Origin: Planctomycetaceae bacterium
Lineage (GTDB): Bacteria; Planctomycetota; Planctomycetia; Pirellulales; Thermoguttaceae
Length of the DNA: 24,698 nt
NCBI GenBank assembly: GCA_031256755.1
Contig: JAIRPZ010000209.1
Coordinates: 1-24,698, forward strand
Reading direction: 5' to 3'
Every line of letters starts with the position of its first letter. Position 1 is the stretch's first letter. Positions 1-8,520 of this stretch are shown piece after piece. Under the pieces are notes generated by a model. The model did no database searches, was not told where the DNA came from, and worked only from the letters and a program-made list of their open reading frames with translations. The translations under genes and the position numbers were made by a program.

Positions 1-173
1 GTTATAGTATTTGTGCGGACGCGGTCGGCAAAAAGGCGGAAGCGTTGGAGCATGCTGCCCGGCAGGAAAACCTTGATTATGTACGGACGCACAATGACGA
101 CTTGCTGCAATCCGCTGCCGCATTGATTGAAAAAATTAACGCTCTTCTCGGCAGAAAAACAGTTGCCGGATAG
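1..173 (+). CDS. C-terminal end of a probable Hpt (histidine phosphotransfer) domain protein, partial
   Basis: The frame is open from the window edge and ends at the TAG at 171-173; read from base 3 it gives 56 residues. The piece is helical, with an alanine/glutamate-rich helix (KKAEALEHAARQENLDYV) followed by a second helix (LLQSAAALIEKINALL). This resembles the last two helices of Hpt domains, where a helix after the phosphorylated histidine is followed by a segment of the type LE-AA-(E/D)-N-LDY. The histidine itself would lie upstream, outside the window. If correct, the gene encodes an Hpt protein or the end of a hybrid kinase that could serve the phosphorelay of the large kinase at 4567-8451, which has no Hpt of its own. 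The Hpt assignment rests on pattern likeness only. That this is a coding end is more certain. Confidence 0.5.
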   Translation, partial: YSICADAVGKKAEALEHAARQENLDYVRTHNDDLLQSAAALIEKINALLGRKTVAG

Positions 174-189
174 CGGGGGCGTTTTCGTT

Positions 190-378
190 TTACTTCACAA
201 GATCAGGCATCTGCATTTGGTTCATATTTTGAATTGTGCTGACGCTGGTAATGACGGACTTTCCGCCGAGTCCGAGTGCATCGGTGTAATGAATTTCCGG
301 TGCATAAATGTTGCCGCCGTCCTGTTGTATCTTTACCTGTCCGGCAAGTTTGAGTGCTTTTTCAAAACCGGCGGACAC
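190..378 (-). CDS. Small hypothetical protein, GTG start
   Basis: A 62-residue frame begins with GTG at 378 (MSAGFEKALKLAGQ...) and ends at 190. The start is supported by an AGGGGGA Shine-Dalgarno stretch five bases upstream and by a TATAAC -10-like box at 417-412 about 33 bases upstream. The protein has an amphipathic N-terminus, a central GGNIYAPEIHYTDALGLGGKS stretch and a methionine/glutamine-rich tail. I do not recognise a family. It converges on the Hpt-like gene, with only 16 bases between the two stop codons. Longer readings of this frame that start near 513 would run across the tRNA promoter and have no ribosome-binding site. It could be a non-coding spacer, but the composition and the RBS favour a real small gene. 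Confidence 0.4.
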   Translation of the reverse strand: MSAGFEKALKLAGQVKIQQDGGNIYAPEIHYTDALGLGGKSVITSVSTIQNMNQMQMPDLVK

Positions 379-391
379 GGCGATCCCCCTC

Positions 392-419
392 TTGCAATAC
401 AACCGGAATATGTTATACT
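392..419 (+). promoter_or_regulatory. Probable promoter of the tRNA cluster
   Basis: TTGCAA at 392-397 and TATACT at 414-419 are separated by 16 bases, a good sigma-70-type arrangement. Transcription would start near 426, about 108 bases before the first tRNA. The same bases carry, in reverse, the -10-like box of the small minus-strand gene. Confidence 0.55.
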
Positions 420-533
420 TCCGCAACCTGATCAGGGGGCGGTTTCGCAGTACGTCTCCGATTGGTAAAAGCGGCACTGGCGGCATATACGCCCGAATAA
501 AAGCCGGATACAAAGACGCTGAAATACGGTGAC

Positions 534-606
534 GCTGGCGTAGCTCAATCGGAAGAGCAGTTGATTTGTAATCAACAGGTTGCGGGTTCGAGTCCCATCG
601 CCAGCT
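534..606 (+). tRNA. tRNA-Thr (anticodon UGU)
   Basis: The acceptor stem GCTGGCG (534-540) pairs with CGCCAGC (599-605), with a T discriminator. The anticodon stem GTTGA/TCAAC carries the loop TTTGTAA, giving UGU, and the T arm is GCGGGTTCGAGTCCCAT-like. CCA is not encoded. It is the first of four tRNAs upstream of tuf. Confidence 0.95.
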
Positions 607-612
607 TTCGAG

Positions 613-694
613 GGGGGATTTCCCGAGTGGTCAAAGGGGGCAGACTGTAAATCTGCTGTCACTGACTTCGATGGTTCGAATCCATCATCCCCCA
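613..694 (+). tRNA. tRNA-Tyr (anticodon GUA)
   Basis: The acceptor stem GGGGGAT (613-619) pairs with ATCCCCC (687-693), with an A discriminator. At 82 bases with an extended variable arm it is class II. The anticodon stem GCAGA/TCTGC encloses CTGTAAA, giving GUA. It lies six bases after tRNA-Thr. Confidence 0.95.
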
Positions 695-783
695 ATGGAA
701 ATGAACAGCGGTTGTGCAGGCACAGCGGACGGCAGATAGCAACAAACTGCCGCACAGCACCTTTTCAATCGGTGTTCAAACAG

Positions 784-854
784 GCGGGTGTAGCTCAATG
801 GTAGAGCCGCAGCCTTCCAAGCTGATGACGAGGGTTCGATTCCCTTCACCCGCT
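784..854 (+). tRNA. tRNA-Gly (anticodon UCC)
   Basis: The acceptor stem GCGGGTG (784-790) pairs with CACCCGC (847-853). The D arm is GCTC...GAGC and the anticodon loop CTTCCAA gives UCC. The outermost pair of the anticodon stem is a G/A mismatch (GCAGC against GCTGA). The T stem GAGGG/CCCTT includes a G-T pair. Confidence 0.94.
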
Positions 855-856
855 TC

Positions 857-929
857 GCTGTTGTAGCTCAGTCGGTAGAGCACGTCCTTGGTAAGGACGA
901 GGTCATGAGTTCGAATCTCATCAACAGCT
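857..929 (+). tRNA. tRNA-Thr (anticodon GGU)
   Basis: The acceptor stem GCTGTTG (857-863) pairs with CAACAGC (922-928), with a T discriminator. The anticodon stem CGTCC/GGACG encloses TTGGTAA, giving GGU. It follows tRNA-Gly by two bases and is the last tRNA before tuf. Confidence 0.95.
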
Positions 930-949
930 TACGAGAGGCAGAAAATGAA

Positions 950-978
950 GGATAAAGGCAGGTTTTTGCCGTTTATCC
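950..978 (+). other. Hairpin after the tRNA cluster
   Basis: GGATAAA (950-956) pairs with TTTATCC (972-978), and GGCA (957-960) pairs with TGCC (967-970) inside it, with one bulged G. It lies 20 bases after the last tRNA. No T run follows, so it is more likely a processing or 3' end-protecting structure than a full intrinsic terminator. Confidence 0.4.
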
Positions 979-1043
979 GTCGTTGACTGCCGCCGGATGC
1001 CGCGTTCCGGTTCGGGGTTGATACAATTCCTGCCGAAATGTGG

Positions 1044-1049
1044 TATAAC
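1044..1049 (+). promoter_or_regulatory. Candidate -10 box upstream of tuf
   Basis: TATAAC lies 97 bases before the tuf ATG. The only -35-like element is TTGATA at 1018-1023, with a 20-base spacer, which is too long to be convincing. tuf may therefore also be read through from the tRNA promoter. Confidence 0.35.
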
Positions 1050-1061
1050 AGTGGTTAATGA

Positions 1062-1121
1062 CCAGTTGGTTAGAGGGTCAGTAACCGGTTTTTTAATACT
1101 AACCGCTAGCCAAACCACTGG
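1062..1121 (+). promoter_or_regulatory. Possible transcription attenuator in the tuf leader
   Basis: TTGGTTA (1066-1072) can pair with TAACCGG (1082-1088), with two G-U pairs, and six T follow at once (1089-1094): a terminator-like hairpin ahead of the gene. An alternative fold uses the same bases: GGTTAG (1068-1073) with CTAACC (1099-1104), and CCAGT (1062-1066) with ACTGG (1117-1121). The two folds exclude each other, as in terminator/antiterminator switches. Function is inferred; the pairings are seen. Confidence 0.4.
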
Positions 1122-1146
1122 CGAAAGAACTTTTAGGAGAAATTCA

Positions 1147-2346
<1,200 letters not shown>

Positions 2347-2353
2347 TCTCAGA

Positions 2354-2459
2354 TAAGCAGGTGTCGGACAGACAAATGGAAAGGCGGTTTGTTATCGTCA
2401 TGGGTTCTCTGAACCGCTTTTCGTTGGCTGTCCACGCTGCCTGCTTACCGCTTGCGGTA
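2354..2459 (+). other. Structured spacer between tuf and tRNA-Trp
   Basis: Three nested stems are visible: TAAGCAGG (2354-2361) with CCTGCTTA (2440-2447), GGACAG (2366-2371) with CTGTCC (2428-2433), and GCGGTT (2384-2389) with AACCGC (2412-2417). A small hairpin TACCG-CTTG-CGGTA (2446-2459) follows, eight bases before the tRNA. Only short U runs are present. It may act in processing the tRNA 5' end from a tuf transcript or as a 3' end structure for tuf. Confidence 0.5.
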
Positions 2460-2467
2460 CAAAATTA

Positions 2468-2538
2468 AGGGGAGTAGTTTAGTGGCAGAACTGCGGTCTC
2501 CAAAACCGCTGGTGGGGGTTCGATTCCCTCCTCCCCTG
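2468..2538 (+). tRNA. tRNA-Trp (anticodon CCA)
   Basis: The acceptor stem AGGGGAG (2468-2474) pairs with CTCCCCT (2531-2537), with a G discriminator. The anticodon stem GCGGT/ACCGC encloses CTCCAAA, giving CCA. It sits between tuf and secE, a placement found in many bacteria. Confidence 0.95.
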
Positions 2539-2593
2539 ATCAGCAGGATGCAGAATGGCGAAGTGGTATTGATCATCAATAAAAGAAAACGAA

Positions 2594-3094
2594 ATGGGAC
2601 TCATCAAAGAATTATTTCGGCTGCGGCGTTACAAAACAAGTCAGGGGCGGTTGATTCGCCGTATGACAATGGCGGGTGTTTGGATTGTGTTCGCAACCGG
2701 TGCGTGGAAATGTACGCAGTTGGACTGGACTTGGTTCGTCAACCTTGTCGCATGGATGTTCCGGTTAATACCGCAAGACACCGGGATGTCCCCAATAACG
2801 CTGGAAGGTTCCGCTTCGGCAGTAACCATGATGACGGCGATTGTCCCCTATGCGTTTGCCGGTCTCGTTCTTCTTGCCGGACTTTGGTTCGGTTATCGGG
2901 TTGTTAACTGGTCAACGTTTGCCGACTTTCTCATTTCTGTGGAAGCCGAAATGGTAAAGGTTTCGTGGCCCGGGATGGCGGAACTCCGGTCTTCAACGAT
3001 TGTGGTTTTGGTGGTCTTCATTCTGTTGTCCGCGATGATTTACGTATTCGATCTCGTCTGGGTTTTCCTGTTCAAACTCTCCGGCGTTGTTTAG
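2594..3094 (+). CDS. secE: Preprotein translocase subunit SecE
   Basis: SecE is the clamp subunit of the SecYEG protein-export channel in the inner membrane. The protein has 166 residues and three hydrophobic segments (about 24-42, 80-100 and 134-160), so it is a long three-span form rather than the single-span form. The conserved C-terminal part is present: an amphipathic helix with VEAEMVKVSWPG, then the last membrane span (VVLVVFILLSAMIYVFDLVW). It starts at ATG 2594, about 55 bases after tRNA-Trp; the upstream sequence is purine-rich but has no clear Shine-Dalgarno. It ends 14 bases before nusG, so the two are certainly co-transcribed. Confidence 0.93.
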   Translation: MGLIKELFRLRRYKTSQGRLIRRMTMAGVWIVFATGAWKCTQLDWTWFVNLVAWMFRLIPQDTGMSPITLEGSASAVTMMTAIVPYAFAGLVLLAGLWFGYRVVNWSTFADFLISVEAEMVKVSWPGMAELRSSTIVVLVVFILLSAMIYVFDLVWVFLFKLSGVV

Positions 3095-3108
3095 AAAGGA
3101 GAAAAATT

Positions 3109-3834
3109 ATGTCCGAAATATTGACCGACAACAATACGTTGACCGAAACACCGCAATCGGCTAGTCAGCCGGTTGATCGTCTCATGACGGAACCTGCCGG
3201 CAGCGAACAGACGGAAGATGACGATTTTGAAGTCGAAGAATTGCCGCCGCGTCCCTTTGTGGACGAATCCCGCGACAAAATCATGGGCAAAAAGGACTGG
3301 TATATCCTGAAAGTGCAGGTTAACCGCGAAGATGCCATCAAAAAAGGCATCGAACAGCGCATTGCCATATCGGGGTTGCAGGAATACTTCGGCGATATTC
3401 TTGTTCCGACGGAAAAAATTGCGGAAATACGGGGTGACAAGAAAAAAATCATCAAACGCAAACTCTATCCCGGCTATCTGATGATTTACATGGAAATCAA
3501 TGAGGACACATGGTTTCTTGTTCGGGGCATTGCCGGAGTCGGTGATTTTACGGGAACGCAGGGAAAACCGACACCGATGCTGCCGCACGAAGTCCAGCGG
3601 ATTCTTGATCTTGGGCGGGAAAAAGAAAGTACCGGAATCAGCATCACGATTCCCTTCAAAATCGGCGATAACGTCAAGGTCAAAGATAATATCGGTCATT
3701 CGCTCGGCGGATTCGAAGGTGCGGTTGACAAAATTGATGATAAGAGCGGCAAAGTGATGGTGATCATTAACCTGTTTGGTCGGGGAACGCCGGTCGAACT
3801 TGAATACTGGCAAATCGAAAAAGCGGATTTATAG
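3109..3834 (+). CDS. nusG: Transcription termination/antitermination factor NusG
   Basis: NusG binds RNA polymerase, modulates pausing and links transcription to Rho or the ribosome. The protein has 241 residues. The NGN domain begins at KKDWYILKVQVNRED (about 61 onward) and includes the YPGYLMIYMEINEDTWFLVRGIAGVGDFTG core. A KOW domain (about 184-215, FKIGDNVKVKDNIGHSLGGFEGAV) follows, and the protein ends EYWQIEKADL. The first 60 residues are an acidic, low-complexity extension (EQTEDDDFEVEELPPRP) not found in the usual 180-residue bacterial form. The start at ATG 3109 has AAAGGAG eight bases upstream. It is the last gene of the conserved cluster here; rplK would be expected next but is absent. 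Confidence 0.96.
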   Translation: MSEILTDNNTLTETPQSASQPVDRLMTEPAGSEQTEDDDFEVEELPPRPFVDESRDKIMGKKDWYILKVQVNREDAIKKGIEQRIAISGLQEYFGDILVPTEKIAEIRGDKKKIIKRKLYPGYLMIYMEINEDTWFLVRGIAGVGDFTGTQGKPTPMLPHEVQRILDLGREKESTGISITIPFKIGDNVKVKDNIGHSLGGFEGAVDKIDDKSGKVMVIINLFGRGTPVELEYWQIEKADL

Positions 3835-3867
3835 ACAGCCCCGAAAGGATAATGACGAGCAATATCC

Positions 3868-4449
3868 ATGATCTGTCCTCTGCCGATTCAAACTCTGGAA
3901 TACCATGCGGTGATTTCTTCAACGAATGACCGCATGAAAGAATTGTTTAAGCATCCGGTTGTTCCGCCGCTGCCATGTTTAGTGATAGCCAAACAGCAAA
4001 CGGCAGGGCGCGGTCGGGAAAACAAGGCGTGGTGGAGCGGCGAAGGAGCCGTGCTGATGTCTGTCGGTTTCGGATTGTCGCCGGCAACTGTTTCCAGAAA
4101 TGAATTGCCGTTGCTTTCGGTTACCGCCGCACAAGCCGTTATGACTGTTCTGAAGCGGTATTTGCCTGAAAACAAAATCGAACTGCATTTGCCGAATGAT
4201 GTATATGTTGAGGAGAAAAAAATCTGCGGTATTTTGCTCGAATCTCCGTCTCCGTCTTTTGGAATTCTTGGGATCGGTTTGAACGTAAATAACCGGCTTC
4301 GGGACATTCCGCCGGAATTTCAGGCGGAATTTGAAAAGCGTCCGTTCACGTCGATGATTGAAATGCTCGGCAGAGAATTACCTCTTCCCCGGCTGTGCGA
4401 AGAAATCCTGACGGAACTTGCCGTACCGCTGCACTGTATTACATATTAG
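3868..4449 (+). CDS. birA: Biotin--[acetyl-CoA-carboxylase] ligase, catalytic domain only
   Basis: This enzyme activates biotin to biotinyl-AMP and attaches it to the biotin carrier protein of acetyl-CoA carboxylase. The protein has 193 residues. It shows STND (18-21), the ATP/biotin loop QTAGRGR (44-50), LPND (108-111) where WPND is usual, the catalytic lysine region KKICGILLE (117-125) and GIGLNVN (135-141). There is no N-terminal helix-turn-helix, so it is not a BirA repressor, and the C-terminal SH3-like domain is absent or reduced. The start is ATG 3868; a TGA lies in frame at 3853 and only ATA precedes it. GAAAGGA at 3843-3849 is too far upstream to be an ideal ribosome site. It lies 33 bases after nusG and may share its transcript. 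The loss of Trp in WPND is a mild oddity. Confidence 0.88.
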   Translation: MICPLPIQTLEYHAVISSTNDRMKELFKHPVVPPLPCLVIAKQQTAGRGRENKAWWSGEGAVLMSVGFGLSPATVSRNELPLLSVTAAQAVMTVLKRYLPENKIELHLPNDVYVEEKKICGILLESPSPSFGILGIGLNVNNRLRDIPPEFQAEFEKRPFTSMIEMLGRELPLPRLCEEILTELAVPLHCITY

Positions 4450-4522
4450 AAAACCGTCAAAAAACGGATAAAAAATTGAGCAGGATCGTTGCCGGATACC
4501 GCCCTTCTCTTTCTTTTTCGTG

Positions 4523-4528
4523 TATAAT
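4523..4528 (+). promoter_or_regulatory. -10 box of the hybrid kinase gene
   Basis: A perfect TATAAT lies 38 bases before the ATG at 4567. No good -35 element sits at 16-18 bases, and no Shine-Dalgarno precedes the ATG. Confidence 0.5.
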
Positions 4529-4566
4529 ATACATCCCTCACTGTTCTAACGATTTTGTTTAATCCA

Positions 4567-7500
4567 ATGTTCCGTAGTATCCGGCTGCGTACCAAAATCT
4601 TTTCGCTCGTTTCCCTTACCGTTCTGACGGCTTTCAGCATACTGACAGCCGTGATTTCGAGCCGGACTTTCGAGCAGGTCAAAACCGATGCCTTCAACCT
4701 CGCCCAAAAAACCGCCGACAAATACTGCAACGAAATCCGTGCAGAACTGCAAGGCGCACGCGTGACCGCCGAAACACTCGCCGGTGTTTTCGAGTCCCTC
4801 AAAGACCTGAATATTACCGACCGCAATGTCTACAACACTCTGCTCAAACACGCTCTTGCCGAAAAAGAATACATCACGGCTTTCTGCGTGGCTTACGATC
4901 CCAACGCCCTTGACGGAAAAGATGCCGAATTCCAAAACAAAACCGCCGAAGGGAAACCTGCCGCCGAAGGGGAAACTCCCTGCTACGATGCCGCCGGACG
5001 CTTCGCCCCGTACTGGAATAAACTCGGTACAAACATTGCTGTTGAACCGCTCGCCGCTATCGATAGCGAGGATTGGTACAAAATTCCGAAACGCGATTTG
5101 AAAGAGTTTATTACCGATCCCTATCCTTACGAATTGCAGGGAAGAACCGTTATGCTTGAAAGTTTAATCTTTCCGGTTCTTCACAAAGGACAATTCATCG
5201 GTATTGTTTCGTCTGACATTGTTCTTGATAAGTTGCAGGAAATGGTGACCGGAATCAATCCGCATCAGGGCGTAACGATGATTCTTTCCCATAACGGCAG
5301 CGTTGCCGCCCACACCAATAAAACGATGCTCGGTAAAGATGTCGCCGTTGACTTTGTCTATAATATGCTTGCTTACAATCCGAACATTGCCGCCCATGCC
5401 CGGACGTTTGCCGAACAGTATCTTGCCGCAATGCCGGTCAAAGAAACGGGCAAAGACATGACGAATGAAGCCGAAGTGTCCGAACAAAATACGGAACGAA
5501 CCAATGCCGCCAAATTCATCGGTCTTCTGAACCAATACATTGACGATCCGAAACACAATGCCGAAATTCTGGATATGCAGTTGGTCAGTGCCGGTTTGGC
5601 AGAGGAACTGCTCCGTGCTGATGAACGACGGCTGCACTCTGCAAAAGAGGCAAGAACGCACGTTGCCGAAGGCAAGCCGTTCACCTACAAAGGGCAATTT
5701 TATTACACCGTTTATCTTCCGATCCGGTTCAGCGAAGAGACCAATCCATGGTCGGTTGCCGTTAGTATTCCGATGTCGAATGTGCTGCAAAAAGCAGTCG
5801 CTCTCCGCAATTTCGCCGTCGGTATTTCGCTGATAGCAGTCAGTGCTATCGGCGTAATGCTCTTCTTTATTTCCGGCAGTATTGCCAAGCCGATCAATCA
5901 ATTAGCCGAAGCCGCCAAAATTATCGGCATCGGCAAATTCGACACCGATGTACCGGTTTTTCAGGGCAAAGATGAAATCGGGCAACTCTCCGCCGCCTTT
6001 AAGTTTATGACGGACGAAATCAAACGGCTCATAAAAGAATTGCAAAACGATGCCGAAAAATTAGAAGAGAAAAACGTCTATCTCAATCACCTCAACGAAC
6101 TCAAAGATGAATTTCTTGCCAACACGTCGCACGAACTCCGCACGCCGCTTAACGGGATTATCGGTATTGCCGAATCGATGATTGACGGTGCCGCCGGTCC
6201 GCTGACCGATGAACAGAAATACAATCTTGCCCTTGTTTCCAACAGCGGCAAACGGCTTTCCAACTTGGTCAACGATATTCTTGATTTCGCAAAACTGAAA
6301 AACAAGGAACTCGAACTGAATCTCAAGCCGGTGGACTTGAAAGTGATTGTCCAAACCGTCATCGCCCTTTCCAAGCCGCAGACCAAAAGCAAGGATGTTG
6401 CGCTGATCAGCAATATCGATCCGGCACTGCCGATGATCAATGCGGATGAAAACCGGATTCAGCAGATTTTGTACAATTTGATCGGCAATGCCGTCAAGTT
6501 TACCAGCAAAGGACAAGTTGTTGTTTCGGCAAAAGCGGCAGACGGTAAAATCGCCGTTTCCGTACAGGATACCGGCATCGGAATTGCGGAAGATCAATTC
6601 GAGAAGATATTTGAATCGTTTGAACAGGCGGACGGTTCTGCATCGAGGATTTACGGCGGTACCGGTTTGGGCTTGCCGATCACAAAAAAACTGGTCGAAC
6701 TGCACGGCGGAACGATTACTGTTCAATCAACGCCGGGCGAAGGTTCTACTTTTACGTTTACCGTTTTGCAGGCGGACGAATCCGCCGCTGCTTCGTCCGG
6801 CAAGCCCTCCTCCGCGATCCCCGATGCGGACTCTTTTGATGCGGAAGAAGAGGACTACGAAGAATCCGATTTTCAATCCGCCGTTGTCAATCCGGCGGGA
6901 ACACGGATTCTCGTTGTCGATGATGAACCGATCAACATTCAGGTTCTGCACAATCTTCTTTCTGTACAGAAATATAACGTTGCGAAAGCGTACAACGGTT
7001 TGGAAGCCCTTGCGATGTTTGAGCAAGGGGAACAATTTGATCTTGTTCTGCTTGACGTAATGATGCCCAAAATGTCCGGCTACGATGTCTGCATCCAGTT
7101 GCGGAACAAGTTTTCACTTTTTGAATTGCCGATCATTATGCTGACGGCGAAAAATCAGCCGCACGACATTGTTTATGGTTTTCAATCCGGTGCGAATGAT
7201 TATGTTCACAAGCCGTTTGATAAAGATGTTCTGCTTGCCCGGATCAAAACGCTGCTGAAACTGAAAGCCGCCATGACGGCGGCGACAGCGGCGAATAAAG
7301 CAAAAATGCAGTTTCTGGCGAATATGAGTCACGAACTCCGCACGCCGCTCAATGCCGTTGTCGGTTTGACGGCTCTGCTCCTGCAAACGTCTATGGACGG
7401 AAAACAGCGGCAGTATGCGGAAGAAATGAATCATGCCGCATCGTCATTGCTGAACATTATCAATAACATTCTCGACTTTTCTTCGGTTGATACCGGTCAG

Positions 7501-8451
7501 ATGAAACTGGAACGTTCGGATTTTGATCTCCGAAAAATGATGAATTCACTGACCGAATATTTCACGGCGCGGTATGCCGCTTCGCCGGTCGTCCTGAATG
7601 TCGCATTGGACAGCAGCACGCCGGCGAGTTTGAACGGCGATCCGGTGCGTCTCCGGCAGGTGCTGATCAATTTAATCGACAACGGCTATAAATTTACCGA
7701 ACAGGGAACGATTTCGGTGAAAGGGAGCATTGTGCGGAGCGATCCGGGCAATGTGATGATGAAATTTACTGTTACGGATACGGGAATCGGCATGAACGCC
7801 CAAACGCTGGATGTTGTTTTTGCTGCATTTAATCAGGCGGATAATTCGATGACACGGAAGTACGGCGGCACCGGCATCGGTTTGACGATCACACGGAAAA
7901 TCGTGGAACTGATGGGCGGATCGATTGATGTGGACAGCAAAGAAGGGGAAGGAACAACATTCACGTTCACGTGTCCGCTGCAAGTCCCGGAAGGAGTTTC
8001 GTTTAATGAACCGCAAAAACAGGCGGTCATTCCTCCTTTGCTGCCAGTCGATGCCGCCGGCTTAAAGGATATGCGGATACTGCTTGTCGAAGACAACAAG
8101 ATCAATGCAATGATTGCATCGGAACTGATTCGTGCGGCGGGAGCGGATGTCACGCTGGCAAAGAACGGACAGGAGGCGTTGGATTGTTTCGCTTCGGCAT
8201 CGCAAGAACGCAGCAAACCGGTCTTCGATCTGGTGCTGATGGATTTGCAAATGCCGGTCATGGACGGCTATGAGGCGACTCAGCGGATTAAAAGTATACC
8301 GGATTATGCAGACATACCGATCTATGCGCTGACGGCTCATGCGTTTGCGGAAGAGCGTGAACGCTGCAAAGCGTTGGGGATGGCGGAACATTTAACGAAA
8401 CCGATTGACGTGGAGCGGTTTTACGAAGCGTTAAAAAATGCAAAGCGGTGA
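4567..8451 (+). CDS. Large membrane hybrid histidine kinase with two kinase cores and two receiver domains
   Basis: A sensor kinase of 1294 residues. Order: N-terminal membrane helix (about 8-28), a long extracytoplasmic sensor region resembling dCache (about 35-410), a second membrane helix (about 418-440), HAMP (440-495), HisKA with SHELRTP and phospho-acceptor His522, HATPase with NLIGNAVKF, DTGIGI and GGTGLGL, an acidic linker, a receiver (ILVVDDEP, phospho-acceptor Asp830, lysine in KPFD), a second HisKA with His922, a second HATPase (NLIDNGYKF, DTGIGM, GGTGIGL), and a C-terminal receiver with Asp1226 (LMDLQMPVMDG). Both cores keep their key residues. There is no Hpt domain and no dedicated regulator next to it, so output must pass to a partner encoded elsewhere. 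ATG 4567 was chosen over the TTG at 4555, following a TATAAT box at 4523-4528. It stands as a single gene between birA and rsmG. Confidence 0.93.
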   Translation: MFRSIRLRTKIFSLVSLTVLTAFSILTAVISSRTFEQVKTDAFNLAQKTADKYCNEIRAELQGARVTAETLAGVFESLKDLNITDRNVYNTLLKHALAEKEYITAFCVAYDPNALDGKDAEFQNKTAEGKPAAEGETPCYDAAGRFAPYWNKLGTNIAVEPLAAIDSEDWYKIPKRDLKEFITDPYPYELQGRTVMLESLIFPVLHKGQFIGIVSSDIVLDKLQEMVTGINPHQGVTMILSHNGSVAAHTNKTMLGKDVAVDFVYNMLAYNPNIAAHARTFAEQYLAAMPVKETGKDMTNEAEVSEQNTERTNAAKFIGLLNQYIDDPKHNAEILDMQLVSAGLAEELLRADERRLHSAKEARTHVAEGKPFTYKGQFYYTVYLPIRFSEETNPWSVAVSIPMSNVLQKAVALRNFAVGISLIAVSAIGVMLFFISGSIAKPINQLAEAAKIIGIGKFDTDVPVFQGKDEIGQLSAAFKFMTDEIKRLIKELQNDAEKLEEKNVYLNHLNELKDEFLANTSHELRTPLNGIIGIAESMIDGAAGPLTDEQKYNLALVSNSGKRLSNLVNDILDFAKLKNKELELNLKPVDLKVIVQTVIALSKPQTKSKDVALISNIDPALPMINADENRIQQILYNLIGNAVKFTSKGQVVVSAKAADGKIAVSVQDTGIGIAEDQFEKIFESFEQADGSASRIYGGTGLGLPITKKLVELHGGTITVQSTPGEGSTFTFTVLQADESAAASSGKPSSAIPDADSFDAEEEDYEESDFQSAVVNPAGTRILVVDDEPINIQVLHNLLSVQKYNVAKAYNGLEALAMFEQGEQFDLVLLDVMMPKMSGYDVCIQLRNKFSLFELPIIMLTAKNQPHDIVYGFQSGANDYVHKPFDKDVLLARIKTLLKLKAAMTAATAANKAKMQFLANMSHELRTPLNAVVGLTALLLQTSMDGKQRQYAEEMNHAASSLLNIINNILDFSSVDTGQMKLERSDFDLRKMMNSLTEYFTARYAASPVVLNVALDSSTPASLNGDPVRLRQVLINLIDNGYKFTEQGTISVKGSIVRSDPGNVMMKFTVTDTGIGMNAQTLDVVFAAFNQADNSMTRKYGGTGIGLTITRKIVELMGGSIDVDSKEGEGTTFTFTCPLQVPEGVSFNEPQKQAVIPPLLPVDAAGLKDMRILLVEDNKINAMIASELIRAAGADVTLAKNGQEALDCFASASQERSKPVFDLVLMDLQMPVMDGYEATQRIKSIPDYADIPIYALTAHAFAEERERCKALGMAEHLTKPIDVERFYEALKNAKR

Positions 8452-8480
8452 AAACGCCTGCACAAACCGTACAAAAAGGT

Positions 8481-8486
8481 TATAAT
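8481..8486 (+). promoter_or_regulatory. -10 box of rsmG
   Basis: TATAAT, in the context GGTTATAATGG, lies 34 bases before the ATG at 8521. The -35 region is weak. It makes an upstream ATG at 8485 untenable, because that codon would overlap the -10 box. Confidence 0.5.
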
Positions 8487-8520
8487 GGAGTGTTGCCGCT
8501 GTTTACTTTTCCGCTGTAAT

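Noticed and set aside
4453..4478. Terminator after birA (CCGT...ACGG then A-rich)
   Set aside because: The stem has only four pairs and there is no T run on the plus strand.
4555..4566. TTG at 4555 as the kinase start
   Set aside because: ATG 4567 lies four codons later, and neither has a ribosome site, so the ATG is preferred.
8485..8520. ATG at 8485 as the rsmG start
   Set aside because: The codon overlaps the TATAAT box at 8481-8486; MSDF at 8521 gives the normal length.
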